NCBI RefSeq assembly: GCF_900964775.1
Contig: NC_041829.1
Location: 12,402,215-12,466,214, forward strand
Direction of reading: 5' to 3'
Source: Scleropages formosus
Taxonomy: Eukaryota > Chordata > Actinopteri > Osteoglossiformes > Osteoglossidae
DNA length: 64,000 nucleotides
The notes under the pieces were generated by a model that worked only from the letters and a program-made list of their open reading frames with translations, had not been told where the DNA came from and did no database searches. A program made the position numbers and the translations under genes. Below, one piece after another: positions 1 through 11,852 of this stretch (positions are counted from its first letter, which is position 1; the number at the start of each line of letters is the position of its first letter).

Positions 1-947
<947 letters not shown>

Positions 948-967
948 AGTAAATTTAGATGCTTGTA

Positions 968-1184
968 TGGGGGAAACTGGTAGTGTAGTAGTGAGACCTG
1001 TTGCCTTTAGACCCAAAGGTTCTAGGTTCAAATCTCACTTCTGGCTGTAGTAACCCTGAGCAAGGTGCTTATCCTGAATTGCTCCAGTAAAATTAATTAG
1101 TTGGATAAATGGGTCAATAATTGTGAGTAGATTAACATTGTAAGTCTCTTTGGAGAGAAGTGTCAGCAAAATGAATAAATGTAT
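968..1184 (+). mobile_element. SINE family B (tRNA-derived)
   Basis: It has a tRNA-like head: an A-box-like stretch near 975-995 and a B-box-like ggttcaaatctc near 1025. The body runs through 'gagcaaggtgcttatcctgaa' type sequence, then ctttggagagaagtgtcagc, and it ends in aaatgaataaatgta. Related copies lie near 15.8, 29.2, 34.6 and 63.9 kb. It is diverged and therefore old. Confidence 0.7.
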
Positions 1185-1567
1185 GTTTACATATTCAGCA
1201 TCACTTAAGAGTAGAGGAGCATGGTTTTTTTCTTTGGGTTCATGCGGATCATGTGATTAGAAAATGGACATGAGTACAGTGAATGATATGTAACTCTTTC
1301 TCTTCATACAACAAATTTAATGTGAAAGAGGACTTCCACAGCGTTCTCTGTCTATTGTCCTTTGGATGTGTGGATACTGTACTAGTCCTTTCCTGTGCCC
1401 GTTCACATGAAACCATACCAGTTTATGTTTTTCAAAAACAAATCCTTTTTCAAATCCATATTTCTGAAACAATATTGTACTTCAACAAAGAGAGAAAAAA
1501 GGGGGCATTATTCTAACATAACTTTTGTATTTGTTTGAATAACAATACCTTGCTTGTCAAGAGCTGG

Positions 1568-1575
1568 TATATAAA
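1568..1575 (+). promoter_or_regulatory. TATA box of gamma-crystallin gene 1
   Basis: Tatataaa lies 37 bp before the start codon at 1612, the same spacing class as in mammalian gamma-crystallins. Unlike the M-type genes, I do not see a clear MARE/Sox pair directly upstream. There is only a loose taacaata near 1540. Confidence 0.75.
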
Positions 1576-1611
1576 GGTCTGAAAACAGGTGGAACCTCTC
1601 CAACGGGGATC

Positions 1612-2587
1612 ATGGGCAAGGTAGGACTTGTTTTCCTGTTCTAATGCTTCATACTTTGCAACTCTGAATCTGCCCTTTTTTATTCTAAGATGCAATTTTT
1701 AAGATACATTTATGGTCCGAAATGTCTTCCTGCAGATCATTTTTTACGAGGACAGGAACTTCCAGGGTCGTTCCTATGAGTGCAGCAATGACTGCACAGA
1801 TTTGCACTCTTACTTTACCCGTTGCAACTCTATCCGGGTGGAGAGCGGGTGCTTTATGATCTACGAGCGCCCAAACTACATGGGAAACCAGTATTTCATG
1901 CGGAGAGGTGAATACCCGGACTACCAGCGCTGGATGGGATTCAGCAGCTGTATTAGGTCCTGTCGAATGATTCCATCGGTAAGTGACCATTAATAGCTCT
2001 CTTTCGCCAATCACATTTCCATTTCCTAAGAAAAGAGAAAACCTTTACTACAAAGCTATTGAAAACAGAGTTAATACCTCTGAGTGAATCGTATCTCTTG
2101 TAACTGACTGTAAACCTTGCATCTTATGTGAATTTTACATGTTATGTAATTAGAACATCAATAATACTCTTTTGCTGATGGTATTGTAGTAATTGTTTAG
2201 TAGCCGCTTTAAAACGATGTCTTTTCTATTCTACTAAATGTGGTTTGATTTAATGAGGTAAATACCCTGTAATTACAAATTTGATATTGTGGAACGTATG
2301 CTCCTGCTCAACAGTACAGAGGACCATACCGGATTAGGATTTACGAGAAGGCAGACTTCGGCGGTCACATGATGGAGTTTATGGATGACTGCCCCTGCGT
2401 GTCAGACCGCTTCCACCATCGCCACATCTACTCCTGTAATGTAATGAATGGCTACTGGATCTTCTATGAATATCCAAACTACAGAGGCCGACAGTACTTT
2501 CTGAGGCCTGGAGAGTACAGAAGATATCGTGACTGGTGCGCTACGTGTTCTGTTGTTGGGTCATTCAGAAAGGTGACTGAATTCTAG
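1612..2587 (+). CDS. Gamma-crystallin, divergent gene 1 (three exons)
   Basis: Structural lens protein of the beta/gamma-crystallin superfamily, with two domains of two Greek-key motifs each. Exons are 1612-1620 (Met-Gly-Lys), 1736-1978 and 2315-2587, giving 174 aa. The splice sites are canonical (AAG|gtagga, gcag|ATC, TCG|gtaagt, acag|TAC) and all phase 0. It starts [19 protein letters not shown], like mammalian gamma-crystallins. It keeps tryptophans in the second motif (QRWMGF), the third (GYWIFYE) and the fourth (RDW), whereas the M-type genes have none in domain 1. It ends in [10 protein letters not shown], like the canonical gamma C-terminus. It is far less Met-rich than genes 2-11, stands apart at the left edge and is on the plus strand. 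It is probably a gamma-M-like member of older type. The exact orthologue cannot be named from sequence alone. Confidence 0.93.
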
Positions 2588-3840
2588 TCATTCTGGACTC
2601 ATATACTGTGTATAAACTGATATTAAAGACGTTTTGAATTTTTATGCCAGCCTTTTCAGTAATTAAAATTTCATTCTTCAAAAGTCAGTTTAGTTCCCTA
2701 CATTTTTTTACTGATAGTCCATAATAAAATTGAATTAATATTACATGTATTCAAATGTTTAAATTGATAGAAACTACATTCAAAATATATTTTCCAAATA
2801 GTTCAATTAATGATTTTTTAAAACTGTTTACTAAATTAAAGGTACAGTATATTTTATGGTTGTGTTATTTCTGGAAAAAATAATTTTGCCAAGAATATAA
2901 CTCTGTGTCAAGATTAGGTTCCATTTCTGTTTCCATTTCAATTGCATCTGCAGTCCTAATACTCACACGCGCTATCAATAATGTTTATTCTAAGGCAGGG
3001 TCATGGCAGAGCTTATCCAGGAAGCACAGGGCACCAATGTAGGAAGGGTACAGTTTGGACAGAACAGCAGTCCATCATAGGGTTACCCTACACATACTCA
3101 CACGTTCATAGACCAATGTTAATTTTGAATGACCAACTCACCTGAAATCCATATCTTTGGACTGTGTTTGGAAACCAGAACACTCAAAGAAATACCAGGC
3201 AAACGGAGAGCAAACACGAAAATTCTGCATATACTGAAAAGGGGTCAAAACTACACTTCACTGGACAGCCCAGGTGTATGAGGCACTCAGATTATTAATA
3301 TATATGAATATATTATTTTAAGTATTTGTCATAATACATATTATAATACTCTAGTCAATAATTACATTTTAAACTAAAAATGGACAGTAATGTGGGCTCT
3401 GTCCTATGCATTGTGTCACTATTATAACACAATGACGGAACTGATATAGGAAATATTTTTAAAGTTCAGCATTGAAGATTCAAAATCTGTCAGTGGTTAA
3501 ATTCATACTCTAATTAAAGTAAATGACACACATTTTGCACATTTCATCATGTTTCCAAATTTCTATATTATGACTTTAAAAGTTGTCATAGTTGATGTTA
3601 AGTACAAGTCACAGGTAAGTACTACGTACCCAAGACGCAAGAAAATTAAACAAATACTAAGATTATCCTTCTTGTTCAAAAATTTTTAAAAATACTGGCC
3701 TGGACAAGCCTGAGCCACAAAAAGCTTGAGGTGAGAGAAGCACGGAAGCAGTTGTTACAATCTTACCTTATACCCCACGCTGCCAACCACAACACGTACT
3801 TATGAGGAATGGAGCCAGTCATTGTAAAGACTCTTATAAG
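2588..3840. other. AT-rich intergenic stretch with a SINE D-like tail
   Basis: Nothing coding is seen. From about 2990 to 3240, in reverse orientation, there is the widespread fish repeat tail with 'ctttggactgtgtttggaaacc' type sequence, here called family D. It is diverged. Confidence 0.4.
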
Positions 3841-3847
3841 AAAAACA

Positions 3848-4044
3848 CACAGACTAAAGCCACTTGTCCCACGTGGGGTCACAGCAAGCCAGAGCCTAAC
3901 CCAGCCACATGGGGTGTAAGGCTGGAGGGGACACAGCCAGGACAGGACACCAGTCCATCACAAGGCACCCCAAGTGGGACTTGAACCCCAGACTGACCAG
4001 AGAGCAGGACTCAGCCAAGCCTGCTGCGCCACAGCACCCCCTTT
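3848..4044 (-). mobile_element. SINE family A, diverged copy
   Basis: The reverse complement shows the family A order. It has a tRNA-like head with an A-box-like gcgcagcaggcttggc, a B-box-like ggttcaagtcc, then 'cttggggtgccttgtgatgg', 'ctgtcctggctgtgtcccctc' and a terminal 'gggacaagtgg'. The (TG)n tail survives only as a few acac units. Confidence 0.85.
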
Positions 4045-4221
4045 TATAAGAAACTCTTGAAATTAATTATGTTGGTGACTATTTGGAATAATGTTAAATA
4101 TTTCAGTGTTCAGAATTCAGTGTTACTGAATTCAACATTTTTGACGAAAAAGGTGTTATGTGTTAATGGACATGATATTACGCAGAAAAAGTGATATTGG
4201 CACATTTTTCTTCCTCCGCAG

Positions 4222-4500
4222 TACGGGGGGGTCCCACCGAATTAGAATCTACAAATGAGAAAACTTTGGAGGTATGATGCAGGAGCTGCTGGATGTCTGA
4301 CTGTCAGTCTTTTAATGTAATTGACGGCCATTGGCCTATGTACAAGCAGCCACACTACAGAGGCAGGATAATGTATCTAAATCCTAGAGTACAGGAGCGT
4401 CATAGATTTGAGAATGGGATTTATGAAGACTGGCTCTATCAGACATATAATGGATTCTTTATGTTAGATTGCAAAATGTGTAATGAACACATTCTCAAAT
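4222..4500 (+). pseudogene. Orphan gamma-M crystallin exon 3 pseudogene
   Basis: After a splice-acceptor-like cttcctccgcag at 4209-4220, the sequence matches exon 3 of the gamma-M genes. The start reads as a shifted YGG..HRIRIYK, then ENFGG, and an intact middle reads [20 protein letters not shown], followed by a scrambled end. Compared with the family it has a frameshift near 4230, in-frame stops (tga near 4257, another near 4297) and a deletion removing the MDRYRMSNC segment. No matching exon 1 or exon 2 is seen within 1.6 kb upstream. It is a dead relic of a twelfth copy on the same strand as gene 1. Confidence 0.88.
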
Positions 4501-5594
4501 GAATATGAGTGTTTTGCTCATTATTACCAAAGATTCAAAATACATATCAGTATGAAGTTTACTGAAATTTTTGGAGTGTTTTCTTACCAAACACTAAGAG
4601 ATAGGGGAGACCAGAGCTGGTTGTTACATGGGATGGTTGTCACAGCGCTAATTATGGCCAAACTAGAGGGCATTCTACAAAACTGTAAATCAGAGCTGTG
4701 CACTCTTGTCGTGGTTATATATGTCTTTCCTTTTGTGGATTTGGAAGAAACCAAACATTTTTGAAGTCAGTGAAAAATTGGTATTTTCATGGTTCTGAGT
4801 AATTTTTAATGTTTGTATCATTTTGAAATTGAAAATCATTGTCACATACAGACTGCATAAATATAGACTTATCAAAAAAGGAGGGAGGAGCTTTAAGCTT
4901 ATGTTCAAGGTCAGAGTAGAAGCAAGCTGGAGCGAAGGTTATCTTTAGAGGTCAAATGGGGTTGCGTTTCTCAGTTCTTGAGTTGGCTGTCACACTGGAC
5001 TATTGTTGAAAATTAAAGTGAAAAAAAGAGAAAATACACCTACACACATGCCTACCTCACAATATCTTTCTTGTGAAACACACACACATACATTGCAGCA
5101 TTAGTACCTACCTCATTCAAGATTTTTGTTCATAACTTAAATAAATTCAATAGAAATGTTTATAGTTCTAAGGCTTCGTATTTCATTTTACTTTGTTGTC
5201 CTTTTCATTAGCCTACCATGAATGATGTGAACACTGTTTATTGATTAGTATTGATTTTGGCATTCATTTTGAGAAAAATAATTCTTAAATGTCAGAACTG
5301 GAACCAAAGTATTTTTATATGCCTAGGAGAGATAGTCATTCTGTGTATTTTAAAACTTACCTTATGACTCCGTTGGAATTGGCTAACACAGCAGTCCTCT
5401 CCTTTCACTATCATGCACTTATTTTGCTTTCACTTATAAACTCTTATTTTGATATTATGCTAGAAATTTATTTCAATAAATTTAATGAACAATGCCATCA
5501 TGATTTAATTTAAAAAATGTAAATAATTACTTGACATTATTTGACTTTGAAAATGTAAGTTTTATTATTTTTTAAAATTGTTCAACAATGTTTT
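4501..5594. other. AT-rich intergenic region
   Basis: I see no exon-like or repeat-family sequence except scattered microsatellite scraps (acacac near 5080). The short frames have no domain resemblance. Confidence 0.35.
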
Positions 5595-6606
5595 TTAATA
5601 GCAGGAATCCATGATGCGCCTCATAGACATGAACCTCATGCCACTGCCCCATCCCATGTTGCTGAAGTTTCTGTACTCCCCAGGCCAGAAGTACATCATC
5701 CTTCCTCTATAGTGGGGCTGCTCATACATGAGCCAGTGGCCATCCATCACGTGGCAGGACATGCAGTTGGACATGCGGTAGCGATCCATGATATTGTCGC
5801 AGTCGTCCATCAGCTCATACATCTGACCTCCAAAGTTCTCCCTCTCGTAGATCCTCATTCTGTAGGATCCCCTGTGCTGTTTAAAGAAGAAACCAGCAAC
5901 ACATTTAATTCAAGGAAATTGAAATCAATCAAATCAAAGCAATTCAGAAAATTTTTTTCTCAAATATTTTTCTTATAAGATTACTTTAATTAGGATTACA
6001 GGATTAGGATTTATTAGATTATAGAAATATATGTTTATACGTGTAATTCTACAAATATATGTGATCCATATTGTACAGTATATTATAAAATGCAAAAAAA
6101 TGTAATAATGTCACTGTTTACCATGGGAATCATTCGGCAGGATCTGAAGAAGTCACTCATTCCGATGCTCATGCAATCAGGGTACTCTCCCTTCATCACA
6201 AAGTACTGGTTCCCCATATAATTGGCGCGGTCATAGACCATGAAGCAGCCACTGTGAACCCTGCAAGAGTAGCAGCGGCTCATGTAGGATGTGAGGTCGG
6301 CACAGTCGCTGCTGCAGTCATAGGAGCGACCGCCGAAGTTCCTCTCCTCGTAGAAGGTGATCTGAAATTGAATGGGGACTTATTTTAAAATTTGTAATTA
6401 AGTAAATAAAACACAGTGATTAAAATTAATTGATTTCTGTAAGATTCAAAAGGCATTGAGTCATATGAAATAAATTTAATAATAAATAATTAACCAGTTT
6501 GTAATTATTGCAGAAATTAATTGAAATTTAACTTTTGGAAGATGGTGTACTGTAAATTACATGCTTTTTCAGATTGTGGAGATGCTGTAGCACTTACCCT
6601 GGCCAT
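5595..6606 (-). CDS. crygm: Gamma-M crystallin gene 2
   Basis: Met-rich lens crystallin of the fish gamma-M group. Exons are complement(6598-6606, 6122-6361, 5595-5876), giving 176 aa. Exon 1 encodes Met-Ala-Arg, where all the other M-type genes read Met-Gly-Arg/Lys. The family's upstream ATG-ACN is absent, so translation must start here. Exon 2 (80 codons) begins [11 protein letters not shown] and carries SYDCSSDC and the SRC variant. Exon 3 (94 codons with stop) begins [14 protein letters not shown] and ends in DSCY. All splice junctions are canonical (AGG|gtaagt, ttcag|ATC, ATG|gtaaac, acag|CAC). Domain 1 has no tryptophan, which is a hallmark of M-type crystallins. Exon 2 has a local MKGEYPD where the others have RRGEYPD. 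It belongs with genes 4 and 6 by signature residues. Confidence 0.95.
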
Positions 6607-6654
6607 GGTTATCTCTGCTCTCACTGCAGTTCTTGATACTCTTTCCATCCTGCA

Positions 6655-6717
6655 TTTTTATACCTTTTCTGACTAAAAAAAGAATCCGTTTCCATTGTTT
6701 AAGTTTCTGAGTCAGCA
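6655..6717 (-). promoter_or_regulatory. Lens-type promoter of gene 2: TATA, Sox, MARE
   Basis: Read on the minus strand, it holds tgctgactcag (6707-6717; 11 of 13 bases of the Maf recognition element TGCTGACTCAGCA), then aaacaatgg (6692-6700, Sox-type), then tataaaaa (6655-6662) about 50 bp before the ATG. Maf and Sox factors are known activators of vertebrate gamma-crystallins. Binding here is inferred from the match. Confidence 0.75.
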
Positions 6718-7371
6718 ACATAGCCCAGAAACCAACAATGAGAATGGTAAATAGTTGCTGTGCCCCATTGTGTGCAGTTCTGCAACAGATTCATACCATT
6801 CTTTCCATGTCATTGAAGAGAAACTGAATTTTCTTTTTGTAACATGCACCTATATATGACTCATAATTCATGAGATAGATGCTACCAGAATGTTTTGTCC
6901 TTCAGTGTTCGAACAGGTTCATACACTGTGATTGTGATTCAGTCCATCTACCTGTTGTATCCTCTTCTGCTTTCTTCTGTCAACGTTTCTAAGCATTGTT
7001 GTGTTTTTCAGCGAATCCAGTCTTCACATGAAGTGTTCAACGTATTAAACATATTAAAACGTTGATCTCATGTATACTTTCAATTAGAGTTATGGTTTGA
7101 TTTGACCCAAGATTCATCCATGTCTTTTCTGGGTTGTCAATGGTGTGCAAACTAGACTAGCAGTGACCTTTCCTCCAGTTTTGAATGTTCAGATATTGCA
7201 GTGTTGAAGGATGTTTTGAGGATTGAAGCTCCATAATTGAAACTGGCTTTGTGTGGATAAGATATTATTCTCAAAATTCTAGGTTTAGACTGGGGTTTTG
7301 TGGAAAATAATAACTTCTAAACCTATATAAGGGTCCTTTCTATTGTTCCCTCATGTGAATCATTTACAGTT

Positions 7372-7484
7372 ATTCAGTTAGCTGACACTTTTCTCTGAAG
7401 TGACTTACAATGTTAAGACTAACAGCTATTTACCTTTTTACCTATTTATATAGCTGGGTAATTCCACCCGAACAGTACATGGTA
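7372..7484 (-). mobile_element. SINE family B, 3' part, split by a LINE
   Basis: Contains the reverse complement of the family B body and tail: gctgacacttttctctgaagtga, then acccatttatatagctgggtaatt. The rest of the same SINE resumes at about 9267 after the inserted LINE. Confidence 0.65.
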
Positions 7485-9266
7485 AGTTTCAAGTTTCAGG
7501 TTTCAAGTTTATTGTCATAGACACAAGTACCATGTACATGCATCATGAAAATCTTCCTGAATGCCTCTCCACAGACTCTGGACAAAGACAGAGACAATAG
7601 AAATACTGCACAAACAAAACAATGACAATGACAGTGAGTAGTGCAACAGCAATAGCAATAAATAATGGTAACAGTAGTAACAATAATGCCAGTTGACGGT
7701 CAGAGAACTCAGAACGAGAGAATGAGGATGAGAATGCTTAAACTGGCAGTGTAATTTACCGATGTGCTTGGGTAGAGCAGTCCAACTCTAGTTACTAGAG
7801 GTAGCACATTGGTTAGTGTTGTATACCCTCACAGCAGTGGGGTAAAAGCTGTTCCTGTACCTAGCCGTGCGGCTTCGAATAGACGTAAGCCGTTTTGCAG
7901 ATGGTAGGGAAGAGAAAAGTGCTCGTGCGGGGTGACTACGGTCTCTCACGATGCGCATCGTCTTTCTGAGGCAGCGTGTGGTGTAGGTGTCCTCGACTGC
8001 TGGTAGCTGTGTGCCGATGATTTCCTGAGCCGTTTCGACCACCATCTGTAGGGCTTTCTTGTCCTGTATTGAGCAGCTGCCACCCCAGGATGTAATACAC
8101 CCTGTGAGGATGGACTCCACAGCACACCTGTAGAAAGCGGTGAGGACTATAGTGGACATCCAGGCTTTCTTCAGACGCCTGAGGAAGTGGAGGCGTCGAT
8201 GGGCCTTTTTGATGGTCGATGCCGTGCGCTCAGTCCATGTGAGTTTGGCAGTGAGGGTGACCATGAGGAATTTGAAGCTCTGGACCCTCTCTACAATGTC
8301 CCCTCCTATGTAGATGGGTGCCTGAACCGTATCCTGTTTCCTGAAGTCAATCACCAACTCCTTAGTTTTACTGACATTGAGAGACAAGTTGTTGTCCTGG
8401 CACCACTCTGCCAGGAGCCTCACCTCCTCTCTGTAGGCCATCTCATTGTTGTTGGTGATCAGACCCACAATGGTGGTATCGTCAGCAAACTTTATGATGG
8501 TGTTGGAGCTGTGACTTGCCACACAGTCATGTGTGAACAAGGAGTATAACACTGGGCTCAGGACGCTTCCCTGTAGAGTGCCAGTGTTGAGGATCAGTGG
8601 GGAGGAGGTATTACTGCCAATCCGTACACGCTGGGGTCTGTTGGTGAGGAAATCCAGGATCCAATTGCACAATGCGGCACTCAGGCCCAGCCGTAGAAGT
8701 TTCTGGATCAGCTTGGCTGGGATGACAGTGTTAAATGCTGAGCTATAGTCTACAAACAATAGCCTTGCATAGCAGTTTTTATTATACAGGTGAGACAGAA
8801 TGGTGTGAAGTGTGTGTGATATTGCGTCTTCAGTGAATTTATTGTGGCGGTAGGCAAACTGCAGTGGGTCCAGAGTGTCTGGGATGGTGTCCTTAATGTG
8901 TCCCAGCACCAGCCTCTCATAGCATTTCATTGCAATGGGGGTCAGTCATTAAGGCAGCTCACTTTGTTTTTCTTAGGAACAGGGATGATGGTGGTGTTTT
9001 TGAAAGAAGTGAGTACAGTTGAGCTTTTTAAGGAGGTGTTAAATATGTCCGTGAAGACAGTAGCCAGTTTCTCACTGCATGTTTTTAAAACTCGCCCTGA
9101 AATTCCGTCCAGACCAGCAGCTTTGCGGATGCTGACTCGGCTAAAAGTTTTTCTCACCTGTGCCACAGAGACGGTGAGACTAGCGTTATCATGTATTGTG
9201 GGGATGTGCAGCGGGGGGGGGGTCTTTGTTCTGGAACTCAAAGCGGCCATAAAACGCATTCAGTTC
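7485..9266 (-). mobile_element. 5'-truncated Rex/CR1-like LINE with reverse transcriptase
   Basis: Non-LTR retrotransposon of the jockey superfamily. On the minus strand a 380-codon frame (8930-7788) carries the RT palm: [15 protein letters not shown] (motif A), a [15 protein letters not shown]-type motif [11 protein letters not shown] (catalytic motif C) and [13 protein letters not shown]. An upstream frame (9259-8942) holds the AAGLDGISGRVLK finger region. The two are separated by a small deletion or frameshift after SCLND, so the copy is broken once there, and the endonuclease part is missing. The 3' end carries the polyadenylation-like cattaaacttgaa and a short tandem of (acttgaa). A second copy of this 3' end lies at 30.3-30.5 kb. 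The clade is uncertain between Rex1 and CR1/L2 relatives. Confidence 0.9.
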
Positions 9267-9366
9267 GTACCTTGCTCAAGGGTACTGTAGCTATAGAAGG
9301 AGATTGAACCTGCAACCTATGGGTATAAAGTCAGCAACACTAACCACTAGATTACCAGCTATCCCA
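9267..9366 (-). mobile_element. SINE family B, 5' part (tRNA-like head)
   Basis: Reverse complement shows ctagtggttagtgttgctgac then ggttgcaggttcaatctcc (A- and B-box-like), then 'cccttgagcaaggta', where the LINE insertion interrupts it. Confidence 0.65.
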
Positions 9367-9898
9367 TATTTGCCAACATGCCTGTAATGTTGATACCTGT
9401 CCATTAATTAGACTGTGTCAGCAACAATCCCCCACTTTCACTTTTCAAAGGGTTTTCTTCCACAATGGTATCCTTAAAAGTATTCTCCTGCTCTACAGTT
9501 CAAAGGAGTCTGCATTTTTCCTGCTTCTTCAATGTCCAGCTTTCACAAATATTATGTTATCAAAAACATAGTTGTTTTAATAGTTCTGCCAACAGCTAGT
9601 TTTAGACATAGCTTTTTGACTGCTAGATACCATTTTTTGCAAAGTATTGATGCCAAAGGGTTTCCAAGTTCTTCAATGTCTTCACCACAAATACCAGAGT
9701 TTGTTGGGGTACCCACTGTAATGAATTTATCCTTCCTCAGATTTAAATGTAGTTCAGCTTTCTGTCATTCTTTCCTTTGAATTTTTAATTGGATTTTAAT
9801 ATCTTCAACATCATCTATGAAAATATGGGTTACAATAGATACAAATTGTGTGACATGCCAAAGACTATTGATGTTCTTTCTATCGGTTTTGATTCCAT

Positions 9899-10086
9899 GT
9901 TCTGCTCTCCAGGGGGTCTGGGGTTCAAGTCCTGCTTGGGGTGCCTTGTGACGGACTGGCGCCCCATCCGGGGTGTGTCCCCTCCCCCTCCAGCCTTGTG
10001 CCCTGTGTTGTTGCATTGGCTCCGATTCGCCACGACCCTGCTCGGGACAAGTGGTTGTAGACATTGTGTGTGTGTTTTTTTTTTTT
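9899..10086 (+). mobile_element. SINE family A, 5'-truncated
   Basis: Begins within the head (ctgctctcc), then has B-box-like ggttcaagtcc, gccttgtgacggactggcg, gtgtcccctccccctccag and gggacaagtgg, and ends in a tgtgtgtgt plus poly-T tail. Confidence 0.85.
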
Positions 10087-10585
10087 AGGACAACACCCAA
10101 TTTGCTTAATACATCTTACATTTTATCATGACTGATGCAATCAAAGGCTTTCCTGTACTTAGAGCTCTTTTTGGTATTCTCTTGAATTTTCTATTGTCTG
10201 CTGCATGTATACCAAGATATTCTCTTTCAATGAAAGGCTACAGAAGTTAAATGGTATCTGAAATTACAGAAGTTATGCAATACTTTCTACACAATGTTGT
10301 ATCCCCTTTCTTTGACTGCAAATTGTCCAAAGGCCACTGCATGATTTTCCACGTATGCTTTATTAAATTGGTGAGCATCTCAGCTGATTAACTGTCTGTT
10401 GCTAACATTCTGCTGTAATTCCATCTGTTCCAGTAGACTTTCTCCGTGACACTAACTTAGAAACTGATGTTGCAGTCTTCATTACTAAAGATTCGTGTTC
10501 ATAAGTAGTCTTCTAATGTATTTTTGATGTTAAATTTAAGGATGAGTTATAACTGTATATTATAAAATATTCTAATATTATATCT

Positions 10586-10588
<3 letters not shown>

Positions 10589-10641
<53 letters not shown>
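10589..10641. repeat. (AC)n microsatellite
   Basis: About 26 AC units with one acgc interruption near the end. Confidence 0.95.
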
Positions 10642-10643
<2 letters not shown>

Positions 10644-10739
10644 TTCAAACCACTTACAACATCATAATTTTATATTATTAAGTTAAAAAAACTTCATAAT
10701 ATAATATTTCAGACACAAAGACTTGCTTCTTACACCTAT

Positions 10740-10975
10740 GGAATACTATGCTAAAACCCTTTTCTTCAGAAAGTTCTTTCACGCTTTTATTTCCAACAGG
10801 CTCAACTATTGCAACTTGTTCTCTAGCTCCCTTTCAGTTTGTCCAAAATGTTGCATCTCGGATTGTCACTGGCACAAAAAGTACATTCACGATCACGGTA
10901 CTCTTGTCTCATTTCTTGCACTGGCTACCCTCTGGCCCCTCTTCTCAGTTTTTAAAATTAGAGCCATTGCTTTAA
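10740..10975 (+). mobile_element. LINE L2 fragment, RT C-terminal region
   Basis: Frames encode HAFISNRLNYCNL, then VQNVASRIVTGTK and LHWLPSG, the conserved block after the L2 reverse transcriptase (dYCN.ll.g / lq.vqN.aARv / lHWLPv). It is frameshifted between blocks and lacks the catalytic region. Confidence 0.7.
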
Positions 10976-11502
10976 GTTAGCATTTCACATACTGGAATAA
11001 TTAACTCTGCATGTCACTCCCTCTTTGTCTTTCTCTGCCATATGCATTGACTATATTTATATTTAGATTAATTCATTTAGCAGATGCTTTTTTTCCAAAA
11101 CAATGTACAACTTAGAGAATGTAAAAGTGCATTTGACCAACAGATTTATCAACTGACATACAGCTTCCTGTTGAGCTGGGGACAGCAGTGAATGGGGAGG
11201 ATTTGGCATGAATTCCAGGGTTGTCATGAAAGCACCTGCATCCTCCAGCCTTTGTTAGGAGATTGAGGTGGTACAGCTTTTGGGATTTGTCTATGTCAGA
11301 GCAAATCACTTTATAGCTGACATCTCCAACTTACTGTATGACCAAAAGGAGTGCTTTCCATGTTGCAAGTAATTTGGAATGTGAAGTTGGGAGTAGAAAA
11401 AATAGCTCTTCTCCTGGCCTAACTGTATGAATATGTTGTTATAGGAACAATTGTCAGGTCGGAAAGATGACACACAGGACACTGGACCCAAGTGCCCCAC
11501 TG

Positions 11503-11852
11503 GGTGGCATGGTGGCACAGTGAGTTGTGCTGCTGTCTCAAGGTGTCTGGATGGTGCAATAGGATTTGGGTTCAACTCCTGCTCAGTCTATGTGGAGTTT
11601 GCATGTTCTCCCCATGTCTGTATGAGTTTCCTCCCACACTCCAAAGACATGCTATTCAGGTTCCCCCATAGTGTGGGAGTGACAGAGAGAGTGTGTTCCA
11701 CTGATGTATGCATGAGTGACCCAGTGTAAGTAGTATGTCTTGCAGTGTAAGCCACCCCAGTGAATGAGGTGTGTGGGCTGATAACACTACACAGAGTTCA
11801 TTGGAACTTGCTTTGGAGAAAAGTGTCTGCAAAGAAATAAATGTAAGTGCAG
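11503..11852 (+). mobile_element. SINE family C
   Basis: Head 'gggtggcatggtggcacagtg', B-box-like gggttcaactcc, then gtctatgtggagtttgcatg, cctcccacactccaaagacatg, a long body and the tail ctttggagaaaagtgtctgc ending aaataaatgtaag. Another full-length relative lies at 60.1 kb. Confidence 0.75.

Noticed and set aside
5712-5978. Open frame antisense to crystallin exon 3, repeated at every copy (also antisense to exon 2)
   Set aside because: It recurs because the crystallin exons are conserved. It has no start context, splice or promoter evidence and is a shadow frame.
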